A stretch of DNA of 60,040 bases from Phoronis australis (Eukaryota > Phoronida > Phoronidae), in the NCBI GenBank assembly GCA_002633005.1, contig NMRA01000028.1:214421-274460 (forward strand), read 5' to 3'. Shown one piece after another: positions 45,088-55,950 of the stretch. Position 1 is the first letter of the stretch, and each line of letters opens with the position of its first letter. The notes under the pieces are model-generated. The model saw only the letters and a program-made list of their open reading frames with translations. It ran no database searches and was not told where the DNA came from. The position numbers and the translations under genes are program-made.

Positions 45088-46729
45088 GACCTATCGCCAG
45101 GATTATAACAGCCGGCTTAATTGACCAATCAGAACGCAGCATTCTTGGCACACCTTCGTGTGCGTTTCCAAGCCGCCATTTTACCCGACAAACAATACGC
45201 AGTCGCTAAGAATGGGGAAACGGTGTTGATATGATGTGTGTAGCACCGACAGCCGTTATGCTGCTCCAGAATAACATCCCGTCATTTTTGGCATGTCCTA
45301 AGCCGAAAAATGATGTTAAAAAGCGTAAACTATGGATCAAACTGTACGGCCACACGAGCAGCTGAACTTAGCGATGTTGCTTGATAACTCGAAGGCTATT
45401 ATAAACACAAATATATTAGTTCTAAGACACGCACTTTTCAGCTTGGTGGCTATAGTGCAGGGCTATCTCAGATTTTGACTCCCGAGTTGACTACGTCTGG
45501 CCGCCCTTGTCTCGGCACCAGCTGGATCTCAGCACTCTAGCGGTAGTCCCCGGAAATTGTTGTTTTCAAGGACATTTTATTTTATGTTGTTTTTTTATTT
45601 ATTTCAACCTAATGGACATTATTTTGTTTCGTATCATAGGTACATTTTTGTTATTCATAAACCGTAAGCTGGCGTTCAACTGAACGTCTCTCCCGGTCAA
45701 AATTCAGAGATTCGATCGGCACAGGGAAGGGCACTGGATAACTGCCGGAACTCAAAACCTTGGTCGAGCTGTTGTCACTAAAAATAAACTGTTGAATTAC
45801 TTTTTGACGTGTACCTGTAGTATACACTATGTCTGTAGAGTTAGAGAGAGCTAATTTTGAAGTTGTTCAAACGTGATATTTAGATTTATGAAGCTTTAAA
45901 AAAGAATTTGAGTTATTTTTGTAAATACCCTATTTTTGCAAGTACCACACCAGACTAGTAATCTTTTCTAACCATACCAGGACTTAGTGATCATGCTACC
46001 NTCAAGAGGCAACATATGTTGGCCCCCCCTGTGGTATCCTAGATCCGCCACTGAATTCCAGACATTAATTTTTCTTAGACACAGCCCTAGACCTACCGGA
46101 GCCAACTGTTTGGCCAGGACGAGATGAGTGTGTACCTCAGCTATGAACCTGAATTTTTTGATCAAAATATTTCGTTACAAGATTAGAAAAGCGTAAACAG
46201 TGCCATCGAGTCGACCTAGTCAGACACTATAGTGCATGTGTTGTATGTAATCTATGGCCTACTTTACTTCAGGAGTCCCACCAGTTGTGACCTACTTTTC
46301 ATTTGGCGAAATTTAGCAGACGACAGAATAAAAATATCGGTGAATCTTCACTGATTTTATTCGAAAGATCGTGAAATCTATGGAATCGTACAGATAATTC
46401 GACTTTAAGGTAATACCCAGCTTTACATGAACATATCGTATCAGTGGCCTTGTCATTTTTCAGGTGAAGGTGGCCCCGAGGCCCAGGGGTTCTTCGGATT
46501 TTCGCTGGCTCCTCGAGCACTTATTTTTTCATCGTCACCTTTGCAAATTCCCACATCATAAACGTACGATTCGTCTCTTGTCTCTGTCGACGCGTTTTCA
46601 AATACTACAAAAACACTCATCGATTCCACCAAGAACGTCGTTTAGGGACAGTGTATTTGCCTCTGACATCTCGTTCGAAGGTCGAGTATCACGTGACTTT
46701 TCGCATAGGATCGGAGCTTGCGATAGGTC
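45088..46729. mobile_element. 1.64-kb element with inverted ends and AATT duplication, inserted in repeat family A
   Basis: The left end GACCTATCGC (45088-45097) and right end GCGATAGGTC (46720-46729) are perfect 10-bp inverted repeats. AATT lies on both outer sides (45084-45087 and 46730-46733). The element splits repeat family A at one point. Comparison with the intact copies near 26063 and 59558 shows the pre-insertion sequence as 'gatcagtat-aattccgacc'. I see no transposase: the longest frames are short or run across the border. An N at 46001 and a hAT-like end at 46045-46054 inside show that the interior is composite and its true length unknown. A four-base duplication fits several DNA transposon superfamilies. 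Confidence 0.75.
46001..46001. other. single N inside the 1.64-kb element
   Basis: Lies 54 bp left of a hAT-like right terminus whose left terminus is not found, so sequence may be missing here. Confidence 0.6.
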
Positions 46730-46838
46730 AATTCCGACCAAGGCATTCGCATTGACGCTCACACAAAAAATTCCGTGTTTCGTTCATCATGTTTCCACAG
46801 GACCACTTTTCAGTATAGGTGGCGCTGTGTCAGGTAAG
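46730..46838 (+). repeat. dispersed repeat family A, copy 2, right part
   Basis: 'aattccgaccaaggcattcg' to 'cagtataggtggcgctgtgt', matching 59560-59657 and 26060-26160. It completes the copy begun at 44840. Confidence 0.8.
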
Positions 46839-46849
46839 GAATACTATGA

Positions 46850-48400
46850 GACAGATTTTATTAGAGTAAAATGACTTATTCGATTTTCGTTCTTTAGCCA
46901 GCCAAACGGTGGGAGATACAGCTTGAAGCGTTCAAAAGCATCCCCTGTTGTCATGCGTGCTTTGAAATGATGTTGCTCCTGATATGAAAGAAAGCGCCAC
47001 AGATTTTATATACCACTGTTTCTGTGGATATGCATCATCCCTAGGATGTGCAGAAGATGTACTCATTTCTTTTCCAGACTAAAGTATTTTGGTTCCTTTT
47101 GCAAAAGATCGATGTTTGCTTTTTATAACGGAACGTTAAATAGTCAAAAGCAAGCGCGTCATGTAGACGACCATTCCACTACATCGTGTGTCTACATAGG
47201 TAATGATATAATCAGTATCAGTAATCATACACCAACTAAAGGATAGTCTAATATGGGGTCATGTTTTTGTTTAAAGTTATCTCCAACCTTATTTAGTGGC
47301 CTCCATTCTAACTTGTATGTCAAAAAACTAAGCTTTGTCAACTATTAAAGGTATATATTTTCTGAAAGAACAAAGACCAGGAAATATAAATATACTTTTT
47401 GTATTTATGTGCAATTATTATTTTTACGTAAAAACCTTTTTTCAGTCAAAATTTCATTTTTAAGAAAGGTACATTCATAGCAAAATAACCCCTCGGTCGA
47501 TTTTAATGAAAGCCTGTTTTAAATGAAAACTTCACCAGTTATCTCAAAAATGTTGTTAGGAATTTTCGATTAGTCTGTTCGTTTGGTTTCTATGACAAAT
47601 CAACTCGCAAAACGTAAGGTATTTTTGTAAAAAATTGAAGTCTTATTCGTCTTTGTCACCTTACGCAAAAACTAGGCCTTTATATCAAAAATCCTAACAG
47701 CCTTCTTGAGATTGATGACTAAATATTAAGTTTGCAAAGTTCAGCGAAACCCATGTGGCCATTTTTGAGAACTAGTGTTCCTAATTTCAAATAAAGTCGA
47801 TTTGCCGAAGCCGAGAAAAAGCCGAATAAACTGGGACAAGTGAAAATCTCAAAGTCTTCGGTTAATTATTCGGTGAAATCTTGTTTTCGGTGCACATAAC
47901 CTATACTAACCTTAACTATGTTAGCTATTTCAACGTTCACTCGCAATGTCAACTGATTTTGCAGCGCGTAACTAACTTAATTATCATTAAAACCTCAAAT
48001 AGACGTATTGTTCCCAGCCAACCTTTACTGTTGTTTACGCCCTACTTTCTAAGTAGGTCACAGTTCATAGCCTGTACACGTCACGTGCTGGGAGACTGAT
48101 ACGAATCGGAAACCAAGTAAGAAATGGATTACAAAAATCGAATCGGTGGTTAAAGTATGTCGTTAGCATGAGATCGAAACATCGAAATGTCAACTTATTA
48201 ATTGAATTAAGGAATTAGGTGAGGATTTATCTCCTTCCACAACTTTCTGTGTTCATGACCTCAGAGGCGTGAGGCGGCTCGTAGTCTTCGTTTTCAACGC
48301 CAACGGTCGCATGCATGTAGACGCACAACTCCTTTAGGATCAAAACTACGTTTCGTCTTTGTTTTCCTCGGAACCATTCAATCATAAGTGCACCTCGCTG
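46850..48400. other. intergenic, no gene seen
   Basis: AT-rich, only short frames (for example 47046-47246 and 47881-48099) without recognisable domains or splice context. Confidence 0.4.
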
Positions 48401-48429
48401 GCTCAATGTTATGGCGACTTTGTGAATGA

Positions 48430-48705
48430 AAGAACTGAAGGTATACGAAGCTGTTCTGTACCTTGCGGGAGATTCGATTTAATTGAAAGCCCTTTAACCT
48501 TTGACCTTGGATAAGTAGTAAACAAATATCCACGTGGTTGCGTGGTTCCAAGGTGGTTCTGCTAAATCTTTTTTTTCTCGCTACGCGGTATATATTTTGT
48601 ATTTGAAGTTCCCCGAGAATGAAGATATGGTATTTTGTTAGACACAAGTGCAATATTGTAAAAATGGCCAATTTTTGTGAATAATGTTGAAGATGTCCTT
48701 AAATA
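48430..48705 (-). repeat. dispersed repeat D, copy 2
   Basis: Reverse complement of 25012-25280. Here the minus-strand frame stays open across the whole shared part (97 codons, 48671-48378), whereas copy 1 is frameshifted. No known domain. Confidence 0.6.
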
Positions 48706-49229
48706 AAAACCCAGGAGCTTCCATCGTTATTACCGATGCAATTGGGAAATCTCAAGATAAATGAATAGTCACAAGTTGTATTATTCAAATAACCACCTTG
48801 TGGAAATCTTACGTAATTTGGTGCCAATTCCACGTATGCAGTCCTGTACCTAGGTCTTTAGTTCCATATTATGATTTGGCTTCAATGCCTTTCTGACACA
48901 GTGACAATTTTCGTCTTCAAATTTTCCATTAACTGTTTTCTGGGGCCACCAGCCCATTAATCTTTCTAAATAATCCAGTTATAATCCTAATAGTAATCCC
49001 GCAAGGGATGTCTGGAGCACTTCTGCCGGGGATACCCCAAAACATATAAGGTTTTAAGGCAATTATACCAGCATAGCCTTCTCCTCGGAAGTAAAAGTTA
49101 CTTGTGTCTCTTCTTCGCTTGTAAATGTATAGAGTAATGAGCAAACAGGGCTTTTATTTTCCCCATAGCAAAGCTGCATTTACACCTCCATGTATATTTG
49201 CGTCTGGGTATATTTACAATAGGTGCTAA

Positions 49230-50350
49230 AGGTGGTGCATAATTAATGAGGTCTTTAGAAATGTATGCAAGAAACATAGTTCACAATTAATTTTAACAAA
49301 AAATAAACGATGTTTGTTAAAAACCGTAGTTTGCAACTAACTTTATGTTAGACACACTTTGTAGGAAGTGGGGTGAGCAATGAAAATGTTAGAAACAACA
49401 GTCAATAATTTAATTTTGTACTAGTTACAATTGTTAGTATATGTCGGTATCAATGAGCGATGTATGTAAAAAGTCACAGTGTGCACGTGCTAGCAACTTG
49501 TGTGATATTTGAGACTAAGCGATGTATGTTAAAAGTCACAGTGTGCACGTGCTAGCAACTTGTGTGATATTTGAGACTAAGCGATTTATTTTAAAAGCCA
49601 CTGTTTACACTTAGTAATAATTTCCGTGATCTTTGAAAATAAGCGATGTATGTTAAAAGTCACAGTTTATACTTGCTAGTAACTTCTGAGATCTTTGAAA
49701 ATAAGCGATTGTGTTCAAGTCATAGTTAAAGCTTTCTAGTAACTTGTGCGGTCTTTGAAAATAAGCGATATATGTTAAAAGTCATAGTTTACTCTTGTCA
49801 GTAAATTGTATGTTCTTTGAAAATAAGCGATTTATGTTAAAAGTCACAATACTAGTAACCTGTGATATCTTTGAAAACAATCGATATACCTATAAAGCCA
49901 CCACGAGCACGTGCTAGTAACTTGTGTGCTCTATGAAAACAAGCGATATGCGTTAAAACACGATTTACAGTTAATTTTTACGCTAACTACATTTGTAAGT
50001 TGAAAATGAGCGATATTTTCAGAAATGCCACAATGTCTAATCATTTCCACACTATAGAGGCAAATGGCTTGATCGATGAGAATAAGCGATATATGTTACA
50101 AAAAACAGTTCACGATTAATTTTATGTTAGATGCGCTTTCTCGCAAATGGCATATTTAATAAAAATGAGCGATATATGATAGCAACTACAGTTCATACTA
50201 TATCACATACATTTACACCTGCTAATAAATGGCGTCAACGAAAAGTGTCATACCACGGCTTACAATGATTTTCAAACATTTACACTTGATCGACATCGAT
50301 AAGAATGTGCGATATGTGCTAAAAAACCGCAGTTTATAATTAATTTTCTA
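49230..50350 (+). repeat. diverged satellite, unit about 62-70 bp, at least 14 copies
   Basis: Unit marked by 'aataagcgatatatgttaaa', 'agtcacagtttacacttgct' and 'agtaacttgtgtgatctttg'. Best-kept copies lie at 49460-49910, with two nearly identical neighbours at 49456 and 49518. Outer units (49300-49400 and 50080-50345) drift into 'gattaattttatgttagac' variants, the pattern of an array that expands in the middle and decays at the edges. No coding frame. Confidence 0.85.
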
Positions 50351-50359
50351 TCATTTAAA

Positions 50360-52120
50360 TTACATGCATCCTAATGGTCCGTGTTCAATGAATTCGTCAT
50401 TACTATTGGTAACCTATAACGACACTCGTAAATACAACCGGCCAACCGCAACTTGTTATTAAGTGAAATCGTTAAAAACCATGTCAATGAAGTAATGCAT
50501 TTTTGTGCATTTATTTTTCAATTACCGGTGTTGATACGTTTTCCTTGGCACGTGGCACGAGAGCGTGGTCCATTTTCACCTACAGTTCATGTTTAGCGTG
50601 GGAGACATGATCTGTATAAACTATTCTGAGCTGAGATATTACGAGCACGTATTTTACATTAAGCTCTAAACAATTGAAGCGCAGTTTTGTTAACGACATA
50701 TATTGATCAAGGAAGCTTATTGTTCAAAATTCAAATCTCCCGACATACACTAATTTAAACTATTCCCGCCAATATGGTAAATTACAGCCTTTCTATTATT
50801 TTTGATTGCCCGCAAATTTTGTAAGTTGATACAAAGTTTCCTGGTATCCAACTGTGATAGCCATTTGGTCGAGCAACACCGAACTATCTAGTATTAAACT
50901 TTAAATTTTTAGTAAATTTTCTTCGCTTTGAAGACAAGTGATTCTATGTCGATAGAGAACCAGAAGTAAATTGTAAACACAATGTCAATAAACTCGCTAA
51001 TAAGCCTGTATTCAAATGTCAATCCTGTGAAACGATGGTGTAAAATAATTGATGGGTTAAGCCTCGCTGTTGTCAGCTGTAGCCCTCTGTGTTTTTCATT
51101 TGTGTTAAACGATTTGCGAGTTTTGCTATAAATAGTCGAGATATAAATATCCAAAAATTCACTGCGTGATAGAAGCTCAGTCATTATTCCTACATACGCC
51201 TTAATTAAGTGAACATTGAGCAAACTACTTCCACTATTGCTACTAACTACTCTTACTTGTTAGCCTAGCCCACACAGTGTCGTAAGAGATGCAGTAGCAA
51301 CCTTCCTGCAGGCGTTGTTGAAAGAACCCGTAGAATTCCAGTGTTTGGGCGATCGGATTTTACTCGTTAGCGCGTTAAGCGGCACGGATATGGAACACGC
51401 CAAGCGGCACGGATATGGAACACGCCAAGCGTCACCTTGTGATCAGTCATTTGGACTCTTCTACGTACCCTCCCACTTCCGACCAATAAGGGTAAGTTCA
51501 CATGCACACTTATATCGTTTGAAACAATCATAATCTGCCTGCTACTTGCCGTGTCGGGCACTTTTCGACACCAAACGAAAGAATTTGTTTTGAATGAAAT
51601 TCGCGGATTTCCAAGTAGTGAATTGGTTGGACAGCGGAAATAATAGAAGCGATGAGGACTTCGTAAACCAGTAACTATTATAACCCTAACGCTGACTGGT
51701 TCTTTTAAGAACATTTTCACGTGTTCGACAGCTGGCCGACAGCGTCGTTGACGCCTCAGCGCGTTAGAAATGACTCGTCACAAGGTGACGGTAGGCGTGT
51801 TTCATAATTCGTGACGTCATTTTGTCAATGTCCATATTGGCTCAGGACTTGTTGCATCTAACGCGCAAACGAGTAAATTCTGAACGCGCTAACAACTGTT
51901 AGTTTTTGGAATTCCATAGAAAAGCTTGGAATGGCATAGATGAACACGCCGATGTGTAAAATCCGTCAGCGCTAACCACTGACAAACTTGAAATTCCATA
52001 ATAATCACCAAATTGAAGTTGTCATCAGCTGCTGTTTGTATAGCTTTTGTACACATTGTGCTGATATTGCTAAATGACCAACAGTGCATATTAAAAGAAG
52101 GAAACAAGGGACATAATCCA
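50360..52120. other. intergenic, no gene seen
   Basis: A perfect 23-bp direct repeat 'cggcacggatatggaacacg' + 'cca' occurs at about 51380 and 51403. Several 'aacgcgctaac'-type words recur between 51360 and 51900. Frames 51223-50909 and 51720-51367 (minus) are not recognised. Confidence 0.4.
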
Positions 52121-52128
52121 CATTCACG

Positions 52129-52130
<2 letters not shown>

Positions 52131-52167
<37 letters not shown>

Positions 52168-52171
52168 ACAA

Positions 52172-52203
<32 letters not shown>

Positions 52204-52205
52204 AT
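52131..52205. repeat. (CA)n microsatellite
   Basis: About 37 CA units with a few interruptions (CATACACACAAACA). Polythreonine-histidine and Cys-Val frames over it are artefacts. Confidence 0.95.
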
Positions 52206-52329
52206 ACATCATTTATCACTGCAGTGTTGAAAGTTATTTAGCCAGAGAAAAAATCTTGCATTCTATGTCTAGAATTTTCAAATTCTCCTACACAGCTATT
52301 CTTGAAAGTAATGACATTTAAGGAAACCT

Positions 52330-53070
52330 TGAATATTTGGAACGGTACGTCCTCATTTACCGGAAAATATATTTTTGCAAAATAATTAATGAAACCCAAC
52401 TTAAAGCTGTATCTCCTATGTTTACTACAAAATGATAATTTTTATGAGAACTGAATTAAAGTTTCTGGTGAATAAGGCCGATGTACTTCGAACAGAAATC
52501 TACTTGTCGCTGTACAATCATAGAGAATATGTTCTTAAGTTCAATGCTTTCGGTCTATAATACTGATGTCAATGAGGGGAATTTCAAATAGCAACATGAT
52601 GAATGGTTACATTGGACCGGACTTCAGCCAGTGGCCTAGAGGACGAGGAGGCACTTTATAACTTTTGTTTAAAACAAATCAAGTTTAATCACGTACATTG
52701 TAAAACGGTATTTTCACGAAGTTAAACTGCTCCTCTATGCCACCCTCTGCGAACACAAAGTAACTCCTACTACAACTAGGTGGCGATGCGAGTCACCGGC
52801 CCACGTGATCGGCACCCATTGCTTCCTAGGAAGTCTCCCATTATTTTGACCTATTTATTGTAAACCAGCTGCGGGAACCTGTTGAAAGACTGCGACTTCA
52901 ACTCTATAAAGCATGATGAGCATCCGGAACACCTCGGGTATTTTGGTAGCCTCAATTTTCCCTTGGAGGTGAACGGTATCTGGGCATATAGGCGAACTTC
53001 AGTCATACGGTCAATTATTCTTCAATTTGAAAGTCACATGGCTTGCAATATAACTGAGTAGAGTTAAGAA
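52330..53070. other. intergenic, no gene seen
   Basis: No exon, RNA gene or repeat recognised. Confidence 0.4.
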
Positions 53071-53073
53071 ACG

Positions 53074-53488
53074 CTAGGACCTACCCTAGAACCAGGGGCG
53101 GATCCAGGATTTTGAGTTGGGGGGACAGGGCACAGGAATAACCAGAATTTCGCCACATGCGCGCCCGGCCTAAAATGTAGGGATGCAGGGGTCTCGAATT
53201 TTTGGGTTTGTGGACCTTCTTACTAAAAAACGGTAAACGGGGTTTGTTCAAGGCCTATGCATTGTGCATTCGCCCCCCCCGAGCCCCCTGGGTGTGCGCA
53301 TATATGCTAGTCAGCAATTCGCACCCCGAACTGCCAAATGGTATCTGGTAGAATTTTAGGGGGGCCACCCCCTAAATCCGCCACTGAGGACCTCGCTAAA
53401 ATCTAGCAAAAATCGCGAATTCTCATTTAAAATACACGGCAATAGCTCACGTAATCTTGCGAGGTCTTTCTTTTTAGCAAGGTCCTAG
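53074..53488. mobile_element. palindromic MITE with CTAGGACCT ends, interrupted by a hAT-like element
   Basis: CTAGGACCT (53074-53082) and AGGTCCTAG (53480-53488) are perfect inverted ends. The inner arms continue the symmetry: left GCTAAAATCTAGC after the insertion, right 'ctttttagcaaggtcctag'. A half copy at 59251-59318 reads 'ctaggacctcgctaaaaagc' without the interruption, which confirms that 53093-53386 is inserted material. Confidence 0.7.
53093..53386. mobile_element. hAT-like non-autonomous element, nested
   Basis: It starts CAGGGGCGGATCCAGG and ends CCTAAATCCGCCACTG, the imperfect inverted termini typical of many invertebrate hAT-like MITEs. G- and C-runs lie near both ends ('ggggggacaggg', 'ggggggccacccc'). 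'aggacct' occurs on both sides, but with ten extra bases on the left, so the exact duplication is unclear. Length 294 bp; no transposase. Confidence 0.7.
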
Positions 53489-53614
53489 GGTCACTGAACA
53501 CCTACCCTGAAATCGATGCCCACCTAACGTTCTGAAAAGGAATCTGAGGCTACGAAAATAGCTGAAGTTTTCCTAGTGGTCAAGGTTACAGTTATACTGC
53601 CGCTGTTAATGGAA

Positions 53615-54786
53615 CTGCTACTGCTACTGCAACTACTTCAAGTGGCTACAAGTACTACTCTCATGTAAACCCAATCGTTCGTATTGACAATATTTTTGTT
53701 ATTGTTTGGGTAGATGTGTGCAATTGTGATTAACCCTGTATGTTGCAACCACTTCGTTGTAATTCCTTCGTTGATCACGTGACATTGGGCTTTAATTTTT
53801 TCCCGCCAGTCTTGATAATCGTTATCCATGTTCTACGCACAGTACAGATGTGCTGGTCGTTAGATGATTTTGTATGTAACGAGGTTTTCTTGATCTAAGT
53901 ATATGTTTTTAACTTTAGTAGGTATTTTGGCGTGTGCACTGTATTTTCTCGTTTTCAATTTTTTGTTCTTTGCGTCCTAAATTTATTCGACGAATTATCT
54001 CTATTTGGTTACCTTGCATTGTCAGTTCGCATACCTGCCGAAAGCAGCAGACGCAAAAGTGGAGGGCTGACGTTGCCTGTAACTATTTGGTTCGACGACA
54101 CACTGGCACGGCTCTTGTTGTGACTGTTAGCAGCATGGCCCTATATGTAAAACCAGCTTCAATCAGTCGGGTACCATCGTTGAATTCAGCCAGTTGGGAG
54201 AAAGTCTGCTCGAAGGTGCGTCGATGAGCGGCAGCTTAACAGCAAACGAGTACCAATAGAGGGATTGGTGAGTGGTGTATGAACCAGCATTAATCAAGAC
54301 ATCGGCGACATCGGCGTGACCAGGCACCAAAGACCAGATCACTGTATGATGAGGGTGTCCTGACACCCTAGTTGGCTGGGAAATTTCCAGACTGAACTTT
54401 CAACAAAACCGCCATAGAATCAGTGGCAAAGATGACTGTGTGATTCTCCAGGTCTAGGTGCGCCAGCTTGGTTAGGGCACGTTATATAGCCTCAAAGTCC
54501 ATCCGTCTACTACTTGTGTACATGTGTACACCCAGGGGGCGAAAGGGGCAAAAGGTCCGTGTTAGAATAACAAAAACTTCGAAAAAGGTAGAATACGGAA
54601 CAAAAGTCCACCAAAATCCATGAACTACCAAACTTCGCCGAATACACAATTCATAGCTCTGAACGTACCCCGTGAATCTTAGTAAAACTTTCACATTCTC
54701 AAAAATCGGCGCTCCCCTAAGGCTGGGTGCGCGCATGGTTTATACATGGTAACAGTCACTGCTTTCAACAATGACATTGTCAGCAC
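53615..54786. repeat. 1.17-kb duplicate, copy A, ending at an N
   Basis: Matches 54788-55950 with about 1-2% substitutions and one 9-bp difference ('gacatcggcgacatcggcg' versus 'gacatcggtg'). Copy A ends and copy B begins directly on either side of the single N at 54787. Both copies hold the 3' part of the minus-strand LINE. The most likely explanation is two haplotypes of one locus joined in series by the assembler. Confidence 0.9.
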
Positions 54787-54787
54787 N
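54787..54787. other. single N between two 1.17-kb duplicates
   Basis: Copy A ends at 54786 and copy B starts at 54788. Confidence 0.9.
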
Positions 54788-55950
54788 CTGCTACTGCTAC
54801 TGCAACTACTTCTAGTGGCTACAAGTACTACTCTCATGTAAACCCAATCGTTCGTATTGACAATATTTTTGTTATTGTTTGGGTAGATGTGTGCAATTGT
54901 GATTAACCCTGTATGTTGTAACCCCTTCGTTGTAATTCCTTCGTTGATCACGTGACATTCGGCTTTAATTTTTTCCCGCCAGTCTTGATAATCGTTATCC
55001 ATGTTCTACGCACAGTACAGGTGTGCTGGTCGTTAGATGATTTTGTATGTAACGAGGTTTTCTTGATCTAAGTATATGTTTTTAACTTTAGTAGGTATTT
55101 TGGCGTGTGCACTGTATTTTCTCGTTTTCTATTTTTTGTTCTTTGCGTCCTAAATTTATTCGACAAATTATCTCTATTTGGTTACCTTGCATTGTCAGTT
55201 CGCATACCTGCCGAAAGCAGAAGACGCAAAAGTGGAGGGCTGACGTTGCCTGTAACTATTTGGTTCGACGACACACTGGCACGGCTCTTGTTGTGACTGT
55301 TAGTAGCATGGCCCTATATGTAAAACCAGCTTCAATAAGTCGGGTACCATCGTTGAATTCAGCCAGTTGGGAGAAAGTCTTCTCGAAGGTGCGTCGATGA
55401 GAGGCAGCTTAACATCAAACGAGTACCAATAGAGGGATTGGTGAGTGGTGTATGAACCAGCATTAATCAAGACATCGGTGTGACCAGGCACCAAAGACCA
55501 GATCACTGTATGATGAGGGTGTCCTGACACCCTAGTTGGCTGGGAAATTTCCAGACTGAACTTTCAACAAAACCGCCATAGAATCAGTTGCAAAGATGAC
55601 TGTGTGATTCTCCAGGTCTAGGTGCGCCAGCTTGGTTAGGGCACGTTATATAGCCTCAAAGTCCATCCGTCTACTACTTGTGTACATGTGTACACCCAGG
55701 GGGCGAAAGGGGCAAAAGGTCCGTGTTAGAATAACAAAAACTTCGAAAAAGGTAGAATACGGAACAAAAGTCCACCAAAATCCATGAACTACCAAACTTC
55801 GCCGAATACACAATTCATAGCTCTGAACGTACCCCGTGAATCTTAGTAAAACTTTCACATTCTCAAAAATCCGCGTTCCCCTAAGGCTGGGTGCGCGCAT
55901 GGTTTATACATAGTAACAGTCACTGCCTTCAACAATGACATTGTCAGCAC
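54788..55950. repeat. 1.16-kb duplicate, copy B, continuous with the LINE
   Basis: Copy B continues without a break into the RNase H region of the LINE at 55951-56173, whereas copy A stops at the N. Copy B is therefore the copy joined to the rest of the element. Confidence 0.9.
55690..55912. mobile_element. about 220-bp insertion inside the LINE RNase H domain
   Basis: Between the RNase H strand ending SDCYY (minus strand, near 55910) and the continuation YTSSRRMDFEAI (near 55680) lies unrelated sequence from 'cccagggggcgaaaggggca' to 'gcgcgcatggtttatac'. RNase H domains do not have a segment of this size here. The edges contain CACCCAG in opposite orientations, so a small DNA element is possible. 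The same insertion is in duplicate copy A (about 54530-54748). Confidence 0.5.

Noticed and set aside
46464-46874. 136-codon plus-strand frame
   Set aside because: It crosses the right border of the 1.64-kb element into repeat family A, so it cannot be a single ancestral coding region.
52005-52212. Cys-Val repeat frames on the minus strand
   Set aside because: Translation of the CA microsatellite.
53934-54227. 97-codon plus-strand frame repeated at 55107-55400
   Set aside because: Antisense shadow of the 3' part of the LINE; it repeats only because the whole segment is duplicated around the N.
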